Of a stretch of 64,000 nt of DNA, positions 16,701 through 26,537 are shown piece after piece; positions within the stretch are counted from its first letter, which is position 1, and every line of letters begins with the position of its first letter. Origin of the DNA: an uncultured Stenotrophomonas sp. (lineage in GTDB: Bacteria > Pseudomonadota > Gammaproteobacteria > Xanthomonadales > Xanthomonadaceae); NCBI GenBank assembly GCA_913775725.1, contig CAJYNG010000009.1:62001-126000 (forward strand), written 5' to 3'. The notes beneath the pieces were generated by a model, which ran no database searches, was not told the origin of the DNA, and saw only the letters and a list, made by a program, of their open reading frames with translations. The translations under genes were made by a program, and so were the position numbers.

Positions 16701-17350
16701 GCCCCCTGCAACACCGGCCCCAACAACGCCACGCACTCACCTAGATGCACGTCCACCGGCGCATCCTCGGCCACCACGCCGATCACGCGTTCGCGCAGCG
16801 GCTCGGCCACGGCCATCGCCAGCAGCAATCGCGCCAGGCGCACGGGGTCTCCTTCGCGCAGCAGCCCACGCTGCTGCTGGCGCGCCAGCCAGTCAGCCAG
16901 CAGCGCACGGCCGCGTTCGATGCCGTTGTCCAGATAGGCCTGCAGCAGCGCGTCCTTGCCCGGGAAGTCGGTGGCCAGCAGCCGGAACACCTGCACCGCC
17001 TGCGCCGACAGCGCCTGCGCACACACCGCCTGCAGGATGTCCTGCAGCAACGGCAACACCTCGTCGGCGTCGTGCGCATCGCGCTGCAGCTGCGGCGCGA
17101 AGCCGTCGGTCCACTCGCGCACTGCCAACCCGACCAGTTCCTCACGGTTGCTGGCGTGGCGGTACACGGTCTTCTTCGCAACCCCGGCATGTGCTGCCAC
17201 CGCTTCGATGGTGGTGGCCTCGTAACCCTGTGCCAGCAGCAGTTCCAAGGTGGCCTGCAGTACCGCGTGGCGCACCTCGGCTTCCGGGCGCGCAGGGCGG
17301 CCGCGGCGGCGGGTGGGTGAGGGTGGCTCGGGCAGGGTGGTGCTGTTCAT
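16697..17350 (-). CDS. TetR family transcriptional regulator (PhlH-like context)
   Basis: 217 residues with an N-terminal TetR HTH (LLAQGYEATTIEAVAAHAGVAKKTVYRHASNREEL) after a basic leader (RRRGRPARP) and a TetR C-terminal ligand domain. The ATG at 17350 is preferred over 17359 because GGTAAG then sits at a normal ribosome-binding distance. It is divergent from a PhlG-like C-C hydrolase gene, the same layout as phlH/phlG in Pseudomonas, where the TetR protein PhlH represses the diacetylphloroglucinol hydrolase. A 6-5-6 dyad between the genes is a likely operator. Confidence 0.88.
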   Translation of the reverse strand: MNSTTLPEPPSPTRRRGRPARPEAEVRHAVLQATLELLLAQGYEATTIEAVAAHAGVAKKTVYRHASNREELVGLAVREWTDGFAPQLQRDAHDADEVLPLLQDILQAVCAQALSAQAVQVFRLLATDFPGKDALLQAYLDNGIERGRALLADWLARQQQRGLLREGDPVRLARLLLAMAVAEPLRERVIGVVAEDAPVDVHLGECVALLGPVLQGA

Positions 17351-17381
17351 TGCGCCCATCTTACCGCATTCGACCAATTGC

Positions 17382-17398
17382 GAAACGATGAGCGTTTC
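17382..17398. promoter_or_regulatory. Candidate TetR operator between tetR and the PhlG-like gene
   Basis: GAAACG-ATGAG-CGTTTC is a perfect 6-5-6 dyad placed 32 bp upstream of the TetR start and 38 bp before the hydrolase start. The size and position fit a TetR-family operator controlling both directions. Confidence 0.6.
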
Positions 17399-17435
17399 CG
17401 TATTGTCAGATCTCCCAACACCGCAGGAGACCCCC

Positions 17436-18131
17436 ATGGATACCGCTGTGAACGCCCGCGCCTGGCTGGACCACCACGATCTGCTGGACCCGGCGCCGAT
17501 GCGCCTGGAAACGGGCATCCAGCGCCGCGAAGACGGCACTCTGCTTGTGGCGGTGCGCACCGATCTGCACGGCTGCAAGGGCCGCATGCTGGACTGGTGG
17601 TTCACCTTCTTCGAGACTACCCAGCACATCCGCTGGTGGCATCCGGTCGACCATGTCGAGCATCGCGGCTGGGACGCGGCCTGGCAGCGTGGACGCAGCT
17701 ACCACGGTGCCAGCATCCATGCGGTGGAATCGCTGGCTGACAGTCCGCCGGTGGCGGCGCGCCTGAAGTTCCATGACCCGCGCACGCTGCTGGTGCCTGA
17801 GCGCCTGAAGGCGGCACAGGATGCAGGCGATGTATCGGCGGTGATCGCCGCGCGCATCGGCTTCGGCGACCACGTACGCCTGGATGCAAACGGTGATCCC
17901 TGCGACGGGCAGATGCTGCACGTGGCGCGCGATACGCCGTTTGGCTGCGTGCTGCGCAGCCGCTTCGTGCTCGGCCTGGACAGCGCCGATCCGCAGCGCG
18001 AGGCCGGCGATGCGGTCGGCCTGGGCCTGCTCAAGCACTGCTATACGGAGTTCAGTTTCCTCTCGCGCCTGCTGCCGTCGCTGTACTACGGCGAGCGTGC
18101 CAACGGCGAAGCGGTGCCGTTGCCGTGGTGA
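17436..18131 (+). CDS. PhlG-like DAPG hydrolase family protein
   Basis: 231 residues matching the zinc-dependent C-C hydrolase family of PhlG, which cleaves 2,4-diacetylphloroglucinol. Visible features are the HPVDHVEHRGWD segment (His ligand region) and HCYTE near the C-terminus, the HxxxE zinc pair of the family. It is somewhat shorter than Pseudomonas PhlG. ATG at 17436 has a strong AGGAGA upstream. With no DAPG synthesis genes in view, a role in degrading phloroglucinol-type or related acylphenol compounds made by competitors is plausible. This is an inference. Confidence 0.8.
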   Translation: MDTAVNARAWLDHHDLLDPAPMRLETGIQRREDGTLLVAVRTDLHGCKGRMLDWWFTFFETTQHIRWWHPVDHVEHRGWDAAWQRGRSYHGASIHAVESLADSPPVAARLKFHDPRTLLVPERLKAAQDAGDVSAVIAARIGFGDHVRLDANGDPCDGQMLHVARDTPFGCVLRSRFVLGLDSADPQREAGDAVGLGLLKHCYTEFSFLSRLLPSLYYGERANGEAVPLPW

Positions 18132-18143
18132 ACGATGCGCCGG

Positions 18144-18560
18144 TCATTCGACCAGCACGTCGTAGCCTTCGCCACTGAACTGGATCAGGCAGAAGCCATG
18201 GCCGAATGGATCGGCCAGCACGGCGATGCGCCCCCAGCGACGCTCGCGCACGGACTGCTCGAGTGTCGCCCCGGCCGCAACCGCACGTACCACTGCAGCT
18301 TCGATGTCATCCACCACCCAATCCAGGTGCAGCGGCGTCCAATGGCGCTCGTAGTCGCGTACGTCGCCATCTTCAGTAGCGATGCTGCCAGCTTCGTTCT
18401 GCAGCAGGTACAACGGCGTTGGCCCGCCGAGCAGTTCCACGGCCTCCGGCCCGAGACGGCGGCCGATCCGCAGGCCGAAGGCTTCGGTGTAGAAGGTCTC
18501 AGCGGCAGCAAGATCGGGTACGTCGAGGTTGACGATGAACGACGTGGTGACGGAGTTCAT
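18144..18560 (-). CDS. VOC family (glyoxalase/bleomycin-resistance fold) protein
   Basis: 138 residues with the beta-alpha-beta-beta-beta repeats of the vicinal oxygen chelate fold (FIVNLDVPDLAAAETFYTEAFGL, HLDWVVDDIEAAVVRAVAAGA, VLADPFGHGFCLIQF). Metal-ligand positions (H near WTPLHLDW, E/Q near CLIQF) are partly kept, so an enzyme or binding role is possible. The substrate is unknown. ATG at 18560 is used; an in-frame ATG five codons earlier exists. It is convergent with the PhlG-like gene, 12 bp apart. Confidence 0.82.
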   Translation of the reverse strand: MNSVTTSFIVNLDVPDLAAAETFYTEAFGLRIGRRLGPEAVELLGGPTPLYLLQNEAGSIATEDGDVRDYERHWTPLHLDWVVDDIEAAVVRAVAAGATLEQSVRERRWGRIAVLADPFGHGFCLIQFSGEGYDVLVE

Positions 18561-18674
18561 GGGGACTTTCGTCATGTTGTTGGGCACGGATGGACGTTCT
18601 AGGATCGAACTGTAGTTCAGGATCGGAGTGCCCCCGTCGTTGCGACTGGTGGCCTCGTTGCCAGGGAGAATTCC

Positions 18675-19232
18675 ATGCGGGATCTGGAAGTGGAAGCGCG
18701 CGTACGCAAGCTGGAGCAGCGGGCAGGCCGATGGCGCTGGCTGCTGGTGGCAACCCCCATCCTGTTGGTATCGACCGTGCTGGCCGGTCGCGGGTTTGCC
18801 AGCCCGGAGGCCAGCATCGTTCCCGAGATTCGCACCCAACGCCTGATCGTGCTTGATCACGAAGGACGCAAGCGCGTGGAAATCGGTGAGGACGCGCCGG
18901 ACCTGGACATCAAGCGCAACGCCCGGGTGGCGGGGTTGATCATCTTCGATGGCAATGAACAGGAGCGCGGAGGTATGGTCACCGCCGACGATGGCAGTGC
19001 CACGGTTGCCTTGGATGCGCCGCGCGGCGTGGGCTATCGCGTGTCTGATCGGGCCGGAATGAAAGTGGGGGCGGACGGTTCTGCGCTTATCGGTGTCCTG
19101 TCCAACGCCGGGGGCTTTGCCGCCAGGCTGATCGCGCAGGGCGCGGAAGGGCAGCTGGAGCTGAGCCGCGTGGACGCCGCCGAAGGCGGAGCATCCACCC
19201 GTGTGATCCACGTGGATGCTGATAGCAAGTAA
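18675..19232 (+). CDS. Membrane-anchored protein of unknown function, paralog 1
   Basis: 185 residues, not recognised. A short charged N-terminal helix (about 20 residues, possible coiled coil) is followed by one membrane segment (LLVATPILLVSTVLAG) and an extracytoplasmic domain of about 145 residues. That domain is beta-rich and repetitive: VPEIRTQRLIVLDHEGRKRVEIGED, ALDAPRGVGYRV, DRAGMKV and LSNAGGF recur at regular spacing. A closely similar gene follows 34 bp downstream, so they form a tandem duplicate operon. The repeated LxVLDxEGRxRVxI units resemble beta-strand repeats in bacterial surface or scaffold proteins. Confidence 0.75.
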   Translation: MRDLEVEARVRKLEQRAGRWRWLLVATPILLVSTVLAGRGFASPEASIVPEIRTQRLIVLDHEGRKRVEIGEDAPDLDIKRNARVAGLIIFDGNEQERGGMVTADDGSATVALDAPRGVGYRVSDRAGMKVGADGSALIGVLSNAGGFAARLIAQGAEGQLELSRVDAAEGGASTRVIHVDADSK

Positions 19233-19266
19233 TGGAGCAACCGCAGACTCAAACGGGGAGCGCAAC

Positions 19267-19836
19267 ATGCATGAGCAGGATATAGCCGTACGCTTGGAAC
19301 GCCTGGAGCACAGGCTGCGCCACAGGAATCTGCTTGCTGCCTCGATGTTCGCGCTGGGCGCATCGTTGGCCCTGATCGGGACCAGCGTGGCCACGCCCGA
19401 CGCCGGTGTGGTGCCGGAGATCCGTACCTACAAGCTGACCGTGCTCGACAGTGAAGGGCGCACGCGCGTGCAGATTGCCGAGGACGCCAGTGACATTGCC
19501 CGCAACTCACGCGCAACGGGCATGACCATCTACGATGCGAAGGGCGATGAGCGCGGCGGCATCGGCACCATGGCCAACGGCAGCGCGGTAATGGCGTTGG
19601 ATGCGCCGGTTGGCGTGGGATACAAGGTTCGCGATCGGGCGGGCATGAGAGTCGCGCCCGATGGCACCGCCGTGATCACAGCACTGTCCAACGAGGGCAG
19701 CTTTGCCGCCAGCCTGGTGGCGCAGGGCAACCAGGGGCGGCTTGAGCTGAGTCGGAAGGACTCGGCCAGAGGCGAGATCAGCACCCGTGTGCTGACCTTT
19801 GATTCGGACTCGACCAAGGTAGAGAAGGCGCCGTGA
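19267..19836 (+). CDS. Membrane-anchored protein of unknown function, paralog 2
   Basis: 189 residues with the same plan as the upstream paralog: N-terminal charged helix (VRLERLEHRLRHRN), membrane segment (MFALGASLALIGTSV), then VVPEIRTYKLTVLDSEGRTRVQIAED and matching units ALDAPVGVGYKV, DRAGMRV and LSNEGSF. The copies are clearly homologous but diverged in the N-terminus and in an indel near ASDIARNS. ATG at 19267 is used; an upstream in-frame TTG adds 17 residues that overlap poorly conserved sequence. It is transcribed toward the Old Yellow Enzyme gene (convergent). Confidence 0.75.
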   Translation: MHEQDIAVRLERLEHRLRHRNLLAASMFALGASLALIGTSVATPDAGVVPEIRTYKLTVLDSEGRTRVQIAEDASDIARNSRATGMTIYDAKGDERGGIGTMANGSAVMALDAPVGVGYKVRDRAGMRVAPDGTAVITALSNEGSFAASLVAQGNQGRLELSRKDSARGEISTRVLTFDSDSTKVEKAP

Positions 19837-19882
19837 TGCATTTCGCAGCGAAAGTCGCATCGCATCCGTGCATGGCGTGGAC

Positions 19883-20995
19883 CTACTGCGCGCGCGGGTA
19901 ATCGAGGTAGCCTGCCTCGCCGCCACCGTAATAGGTGTTGCGGTCGGGCGTGGCCAGCGCGTCGTTGCGTTGCAGGCGCTCGACCAGATCCGGGTTGGCG
20001 ATGAACGGTTGGCCGAATGCGGCCAGGTCGATGGTGCCGGCCTCGACCAGTTGCAGGGCACGCTCGCGGGTCATCCCGCCGGCCAGGATCACGTTGCCAC
20101 CGTAAGCCTGCTTGAACTGCTGCAGGAAGGACTCGCCCAGCACTGACTGACCTGCCTGCAGGTTGTCGTTGAGGTGCACATAGGCCAGCCCGCGCTTGCC
20201 CAGCTCCTCGGCCAGGTACAGATAGGTGGCTTCGTTGTCGGGGTAGAACGGCATGTCGAAGGTGAGGTTGTTCGGTGCCAGGCGCACCCCGATGCGCTGG
20301 GCGCCGATGTGCTGGGCCATCGCGTCGACGGTCTCCAGGATCAATCGAGCGCGGTTGTGCAGCGAGCCGCTGTAGCGATCTTCGCGCTGGTTGATGAGTG
20401 GGTTGAGGAACTGCTCGAACAGGTAGCCGTTGGCGGCATGCAGTTCGATGCCGTCGAAGCCGGCGGAGATGGCGTTGTCCGCCCCGCGCACGAAGTCCTC
20501 GACGATACCGGGGATCTCTGCGGTCTCCAGTGCACGTGCCGGGGTGGGATCGGCATGGCCACGGCTGCCATCGTCCAGGTACACGAACGAGGTGTTCTTC
20601 GGCGCGCTGGCAACCGGGCGGGTACCGGCGCTGACCGGTTGGCCGCCCCCGGGCTGCAGCGAGGCATGCGACATGCGGCCCACATGCCACAACTGGGCGA
20701 AGATCGTGCCCTGCGCGGCATGCACCGCCTCGGTGACGAGCTTCCACCCGGCCACCTGCTCGGCCGACCAGATGCCCGGCACATCGATGTAGCCCTGGCC
20801 CTGCGGCGAAACCGGCGTGCCTTCGCTGATGATCAGGCCGGCGCTGGCGCGCTGCCGGTAGTACTGCGCGGTGAGTGCATTGGCGACCGAGCCGGGGTTG
20901 CGGGCGCGGGTCATCGGGGCCATTGCGATGCGGTTGCGCAGGGCGGTGCCTGCCAGGTCGAAGGGATGGAACAGGGCGGCGGTCATATCGGTCAT
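19883..20995 (-). CDS. Alkene reductase, Old Yellow Enzyme family
   Basis: 370-residue FMN-dependent NAD(P)H oxidoreductase of the NemA/XenB class. Family motifs are LWHVGRMSH, FDGIELHAANGYLFEQFLNP, LAPNNLTFDMP and FGQPFIANPDL. It reduces activated C=C bonds, maleimides or nitro compounds in the cytosol. Start choice is between 20995 (MTDMTAALF) and 20986. It is divergent from a LysR gene, with a symmetrical GGGACAA/TTGTCCC site between them, so induction by electrophiles or quinones through LysR is likely. Confidence 0.92.
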   Translation of the reverse strand: MTDMTAALFHPFDLAGTALRNRIAMAPMTRARNPGSVANALTAQYYRQRASAGLIISEGTPVSPQGQGYIDVPGIWSAEQVAGWKLVTEAVHAAQGTIFAQLWHVGRMSHASLQPGGGQPVSAGTRPVASAPKNTSFVYLDDGSRGHADPTPARALETAEIPGIVEDFVRGADNAISAGFDGIELHAANGYLFEQFLNPLINQREDRYSGSLHNRARLILETVDAMAQHIGAQRIGVRLAPNNLTFDMPFYPDNEATYLYLAEELGKRGLAYVHLNDNLQAGQSVLGESFLQQFKQAYGGNVILAGGMTRERALQLVEAGTIDLAAFGQPFIANPDLVERLQRNDALATPDRNTYYGGGEAGYLDYPRAQ

Positions 20996-21082
20996 CTCGG
21001 TGCGGGGGAGCGCCAGCGGCGCGATGCACACAGGATGGAGTTGACATGCAGGCGCATAAAGCGCTTCGATTTCCCTTCGTGC

Positions 21083-21097
21083 GGGACAATTTGTCCC
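21083..21097. promoter_or_regulatory. Candidate operator between the OYE and lysR genes
   Basis: GGGACAA-T-TTGTCCC is a perfect 7-1-7 dyad 17 bp before the LysR start codon and about 90 bp upstream of the OYE gene. It may be a LysR site or an autoregulatory site. Confidence 0.5.
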
Positions 21098-21113
21098 CAA
21101 TGTGAGGTGAGAG

Positions 21114-22019
21114 ATGCTTCCGCTGGAATCCTTGAATGGCCTGGTCACGTTCGTCACCACGGCCCGCTCGGGCAGCTTCACCGAAGCCGCCGATGCGCTG
21201 GGCATCTCGCGCTCGGCGGTGGGCAAAGCCATCGCCCGGCTGGAAGCGCGGCTGGGTGTGCGCCTGTTCCACCGCACTACGCGGCGCATTGCACTGACCA
21301 CCGATGGCGAGGCGTACTACGCGTCGTGTGCCGCGGCGCTGGAGGAAATCTCCGCAGCCGAGGCCTGCCTGGGGTCGGCCGGCCTGCCCAGTGGGCGGCT
21401 GCGCATCGACATGCCATCTTCGTTCGGGCGGCTGGTGGTGCTGCCGGTGCTGCTGCGGCTGTGCCGGCAGTACCCCGACCTGCAGCTGACGATGACCTTC
21501 ACCGATCACTTCGTCGATCCCGTCGAGGAAGGTATCGATCTGCTGATCCGTTTCGGGGGGCTGCACCAGGCAGAGCATCTGGTGGCGCGGCGGCTGGGGC
21601 GCCAGCGGCTGGTTACCTGCGCATCGCCGGAGTACCTGCAGGCACATGGCGTGCCGCGCACGGTCGAGGAACTGGCGCAGCACCGCAGCATCGTCGGCTT
21701 CCGCCACGGGCAACCGGTGTGGTGGCGGATCGGCAGCGAGGATGACGAAGGGACATTCATCCCGAATGCGCCATATCAACTCAATGACGGCGATGCCGTG
21801 ATTGAAGCGGCCATCGCCGGGCTTGGTATCTGCCAGATGCCGGTTTCACTGGTGCGTCGTCATCTGGACTCCGGCGCGCTGCAGTCGGTGCTGGACACGC
21901 ACATGCAACGGCACATCGACATCCACGCCCTGTGGCCGCCGACGCGTCATCTGCGGCCAAAGGTTCGCTATGTGGTGGATGAGCTGGCCCGGTTGGCGGG
22001 TGAGGGATTGTTCGATTGA
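21114..22019 (+). CDS. LysR family transcriptional regulator of the OYE gene
   Basis: 301 residues. HTH FVTTARSGSFTEAADALGISRSAVGKAIARLEARLGVRLFHRTTR is followed by a LysR ligand domain with PSGRLRIDMPSSFGRLVVLPVL. GAGG precedes the ATG. It is divergent from the Old Yellow Enzyme gene, whose regulation it probably governs. It is not closely similar to the LysR at 15.7 kb. Confidence 0.9.
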   Translation: MLPLESLNGLVTFVTTARSGSFTEAADALGISRSAVGKAIARLEARLGVRLFHRTTRRIALTTDGEAYYASCAAALEEISAAEACLGSAGLPSGRLRIDMPSSFGRLVVLPVLLRLCRQYPDLQLTMTFTDHFVDPVEEGIDLLIRFGGLHQAEHLVARRLGRQRLVTCASPEYLQAHGVPRTVEELAQHRSIVGFRHGQPVWWRIGSEDDEGTFIPNAPYQLNDGDAVIEAAIAGLGICQMPVSLVRRHLDSGALQSVLDTHMQRHIDIHALWPPTRHLRPKVRYVVDELARLAGEGLFD

Positions 22020-22030
22020 GCAGGCCGGGA

Positions 22031-22070
22031 TTGAGTCCGTGGCTCCGGCTTGTATACTATCCCCCAGTAT
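22031..22070 (+). promoter_or_regulatory. frm operon promoter with candidate FrmR operator
   Basis: A -35-like TTGAGT (22031) is followed after 16 bp by TATACT (22053) as -10. The dyad ATACT-N7-AGTAT (22054-22070) with a C-run centre overlaps the -10. This matches the A/T-flanked G/C-tract operators of the CsoR/RcnR/FrmR group. FrmR released by formaldehyde would free the promoter. Confidence 0.65.
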
Positions 22071-22089
22071 AGTTCCTGGGTGGCCCGCC

Positions 22090-23533
<1,444 letters not shown>

Positions 23534-23583
23534 GCCACGCCGGGCGGCAGGCTGCTGTGCCTGCCGCCCCTCGGGAGAAACCC

Positions 23584-24414
23584 ATGGAACGCATTGAACA
23601 CCGCGCCTGTTTCGGTGGCTGGCAGGACGTCTACCGCCATCATTCCACTACGCTGGGCTGCGACATGCAGTTCGCCGTGTACCTGCCGCCGCAGGCGGAA
23701 ACGCAGGCGCTGCCGGTGCTGTACTGGCTGAGCGGCCTGACCTGCACCGAGCAGAACTTCATCACCAAGGCCGGCGCACAGCGCTACGCCGCCGAACACG
23801 GTGTGATCATCGTCGCGCCTGATACCAGCCCGCGCGGTGATGACGTGGCCGATGCCGAAGGCTACGACATCGGCAAGGGCGCTGGGTTCTACCTCAACGC
23901 CACCCGTGCACCGTGGGCGAAGCACTACCGCATGCACGACTATGTGGCGCAGGAACTGCCGGCGCTGATCGAGGCGAATTTTCCGGTCACCGATGCGCGT
24001 GGCATCAGTGGCCACTCAATGGGCGGTCACGGTGCGCTGGTGATCGCGCTGCGCAATCCGGGGTGCTACCGCAGCGTGTCGGCGTTCTCGCCGATCGTTG
24101 CGCCCAGCCACGTGCCGTGGGGGCAGAAAGCCTTCCACGCCTACCTGGGCGACAACCCGGCGGACTGGGCACAGTGGGATGCCAGCGAACTGGTCGCCGT
24201 GGCCGGTGAGCGCCTGCCGTTGCTGGTCGACCAGGGCGAGGCGGACGAATTCCTGCAGACCCAGCTGCAGCCGCAGCGCCTGCAGCAGGCCTGCGATGCC
24301 GCCGGCCATCCGCTGACCCTGCGCCTGCAGCCGGGCTACGACCACAGCTACTACTTCATCGCCAGCTTCATTGGCGAGCACATCGCCCACCACGCCCGCG
24401 CCCTGCACGGCTGA
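23584..24414 (+). CDS. frmB: S-formylglutathione hydrolase
   Basis: 276-residue esterase-D family serine hydrolase that converts S-formylglutathione to formate and glutathione. Nucleophile motif is GHSMGGHG and the catalytic His lies in the terminal GYDHSYYFI; LPVLYWLSGLTCTEQNF is a strong family signature. ATG at 23584 follows GGGAGAAA. It completes formaldehyde detoxification with frmA and closes the operon. The transcript ends at a bidirectional terminator-like palindrome 10 bp downstream. Confidence 0.95.
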   Translation: MERIEHRACFGGWQDVYRHHSTTLGCDMQFAVYLPPQAETQALPVLYWLSGLTCTEQNFITKAGAQRYAAEHGVIIVAPDTSPRGDDVADAEGYDIGKGAGFYLNATRAPWAKHYRMHDYVAQELPALIEANFPVTDARGISGHSMGGHGALVIALRNPGCYRSVSAFSPIVAPSHVPWGQKAFHAYLGDNPADWAQWDASELVAVAGERLPLLVDQGEADEFLQTQLQPQRLQQACDAAGHPLTLRLQPGYDHSYYFIASFIGEHIAHHARALHG

Positions 24415-24424
24415 CGGTCCCCGG

Positions 24425-24499
24425 AAAAGGGGACGGAGGGGATTAAGTCGCATTTGCCGCTGTGCCGCAAACGACTTAATTCCCTCCGTCCCTTTTTTT
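24425..24499. terminator. Palindrome of the GGACGGAGGGGATTAAGTCG family, copy 2
   Basis: Arms at 24425-24450 and 24472-24499 with one internal mismatch (ATTCCC against GGGGAT). The loop of about 21 nt differs from the other copies. It has an A-run before the left arm and T7 after the right arm. It lies after the frm operon and ahead of the diguanylate cyclase gene. Confidence 0.85.
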
Positions 24500-24561
24500 A
24501 CGTGGCCGTGGCGCGGGCGGGGCTATGGTGCGCCCATACGGCCTTGCCGATCGGGGGATGC

Positions 24562-26007
24562 ATGCCGGTAGTGCTGGCGCTGCTGTATGTGCTATGCCAT
24601 GGCCTGGTCCTGGCCATGTGGCCGGGGCCCGTCGGTGCGGGTTCCTTCGTGTTCCTGACCGGCGCCCCGCTGCTGGCCGCCGCCGCCTGCCTGTGGCGGG
24701 CCCGCCGAGATGGCGCCGCGCTGGGTTGGCGTGCCACCGCGCTGGCCCTGCTGCTGTGGGGCGGGGGCATGGCCTTCAACATGGTCGATGCGCTGGGCGC
24801 CGGCCGTGCCGATGTCACGCCGCAGGTCAGTCTGTTCCTGTATGTGCTTTACGGTGTGCCGCTGGTGTTCATCCTGGCCCGTGCACGCCGCGAACGGCTC
24901 AGCATCAGCCTGATCGACGCGGCCATGGCCGCACTGCTGGGTGTGCTGTTCTTCGTGCACGTGCAATCATTTGCCGCCCGCATTGATGTCGATGACCACG
25001 CGATGGCCAACATGCAGCGCATGTTCGATATCCAGAACCTGTGCATTGCGGCGTTCGCCGTGGTGCGCTGGCTGGTCGGCGACGTTCCGGAGCGGCGCAA
25101 CTTCTTCCGTGCGCTGGCGATGTACGCCGTCGTCTACCTGCTGGTGGCGTACTACATCAACCACTACACCGAGGAGCAGTCGTTCGGTGCCTACAACGAC
25201 CTGCTGATCGACCTGCCGTTCCTGCTGCTGGCGTTGCTGGCCATGAGCCAGGCGCCCGCGCCGACGTTCGTGTTGCACCCGAGGCTGGCCAGAACGGTGC
25301 AGGCGGCGGGGCCTATGATCCTGCCATTGCTGCTGCTGGTGGTCGGTACCCTGGTGGTCGACCACGCGCGACCGTTGGCGGTCACCGGCTTCGTGGTGGC
25401 TACGCTGGGCTTCGGCGTGCGCAGCATCCTGCTGCAGGTGGACCTGATGGAGCGGCAGGCATCGCTGGACCAGCTGGCACGGCAGGATGGCCTCACTGGC
25501 GTGGCCAACCGGCGCGAGTTCGATGCACTGCTGTTGGCCGAATGGAACCGCGCGCGGCGGAGTGGCAGCGAACTGGGCCTGCTGTTGCTGGACATCGACC
25601 ATTTCAAGGTCTTCAACGACCGGCACGGTCATCCTGCCGGGGATCGCTGCCTGCAGGCCGTGGCCACGGTCCTGAAGATCAGCGCCGGCCGCGCCGGTGA
25701 CAGTGTTGCCCGTTACGGCGGCGAGGAGTTTGCGGTGATCGTGCCCGGAAGCCCACTGTCGGGCGTGCTGGCGCTCGCCGAACGCCTGCGGGAGGCGGTG
25801 GCGGCGCTGCCACTGCCGGAAGGGTCGGTCAGTATCAGCATCGGTGTCGGCTACCTGCATCCGCCGGCTCTGGCCAGTGCAGATCAGTTGCTGGCGGATG
25901 CCGATGCCGGCCTGTACGCCGCCAAGCGGGCCGGTCGCAACCAGGTGATCCTGCATGCGCATGTGCTCGACGACGAAGGCAGTGCGCACGGCAGGATGGA
26001 TTGCTGA
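24562..26007 (+). CDS. Membrane diguanylate cyclase with I-site
   Basis: 481 residues. The N-terminal about 300 residues have roughly nine membrane helices without a known sensor family; then a short linker (VDLMERQASLDQLARQDGLTGVANRREF) leads into a GGDEF domain. The active site is RYGGEEFAV, and the inhibitory I-site RAGD sits five residues upstream (RxxD-N5-GGEEF), so the enzyme should make c-di-GMP and be product-inhibited. ATG at 24562 follows GGGGGATGC. It would link an unknown membrane signal to biofilm or motility control. Confidence 0.9.
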   Translation: MPVVLALLYVLCHGLVLAMWPGPVGAGSFVFLTGAPLLAAAACLWRARRDGAALGWRATALALLLWGGGMAFNMVDALGAGRADVTPQVSLFLYVLYGVPLVFILARARRERLSISLIDAAMAALLGVLFFVHVQSFAARIDVDDHAMANMQRMFDIQNLCIAAFAVVRWLVGDVPERRNFFRALAMYAVVYLLVAYYINHYTEEQSFGAYNDLLIDLPFLLLALLAMSQAPAPTFVLHPRLARTVQAAGPMILPLLLLVVGTLVVDHARPLAVTGFVVATLGFGVRSILLQVDLMERQASLDQLARQDGLTGVANRREFDALLLAEWNRARRSGSELGLLLLDIDHFKVFNDRHGHPAGDRCLQAVATVLKISAGRAGDSVARYGGEEFAVIVPGSPLSGVLALAERLREAVAALPLPEGSVSISIGVGYLHPPALASADQLLADADAGLYAAKRAGRNQVILHAHVLDDEGSAHGRMDC

Positions 26008-26061
26008 GCGCGCCAGGTGCCCGTTCCCTGTGCGTGGTTGCGCACGGGCGGCGCGACTGGG

Positions 26062-26532
26062 TCATCGCTGCCGCAACCAGCCGGCGGGATCGAGCAGCCT
26101 CAGCCCGACCGGTGACAACGAGCGCTGCCGCAACGGCAGGTTTGCCGCCTGCACGGCCATCGCACAGCGTGCCAGCTGCCGGCGCATCGGTGCCAGCGTG
26201 TCGTCTTCGCGGGGCCGCGCATGCCGCCATTGTGCGATGCGCAGCAGGCAGACCAGCAGGTCCAGTTCGCTGGCGGCAATGAAGGGAGAGCCGGCCGGCA
26301 ACAGATCGATGGGAGCGGCAGGTGTGGCCAGCAGCGGCAGCAGGCCGATGAAGGCGTCGCAGCCCTCCTGGCCAAGCCCGAGTCCGCTCAGCTGGGCGAG
26401 GCCATCGGCCTGCAGATCGGGATCGCGCAACTGCCGTATCGCGCCCAGCAGCGCTTGTTCACCGCGGCCGAACTGGCGGCCGAAGGCGCGGTAGTTGACC
26501 CGGGTGGGAAACAACGGGGAACGGGAGGCCAT
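26062..26532 (-). CDS. Conserved hypothetical protein in a usp operon
   Basis: 156 residues, not recognised. It is Leu/Ala/Arg-rich, probably helical, with no signal peptide or membrane segment and no cofactor motif. It starts 5 bp after the stop of a universal stress protein gene, so it is probably cotranscribed and perhaps stress related. The ATG at 26532 is preceded by GGGAACGG-like sequence inside the usp tail. Confidence 0.55.
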   Translation of the reverse strand: MASRSPLFPTRVNYRAFGRQFGRGEQALLGAIRQLRDPDLQADGLAQLSGLGLGQEGCDAFIGLLPLLATPAAPIDLLPAGSPFIAASELDLLVCLLRIAQWRHARPREDDTLAPMRRQLARCAMAVQAANLPLRQRSLSPVGLRLLDPAGWLRQR

Positions 26533-26537
26533 GGTTG

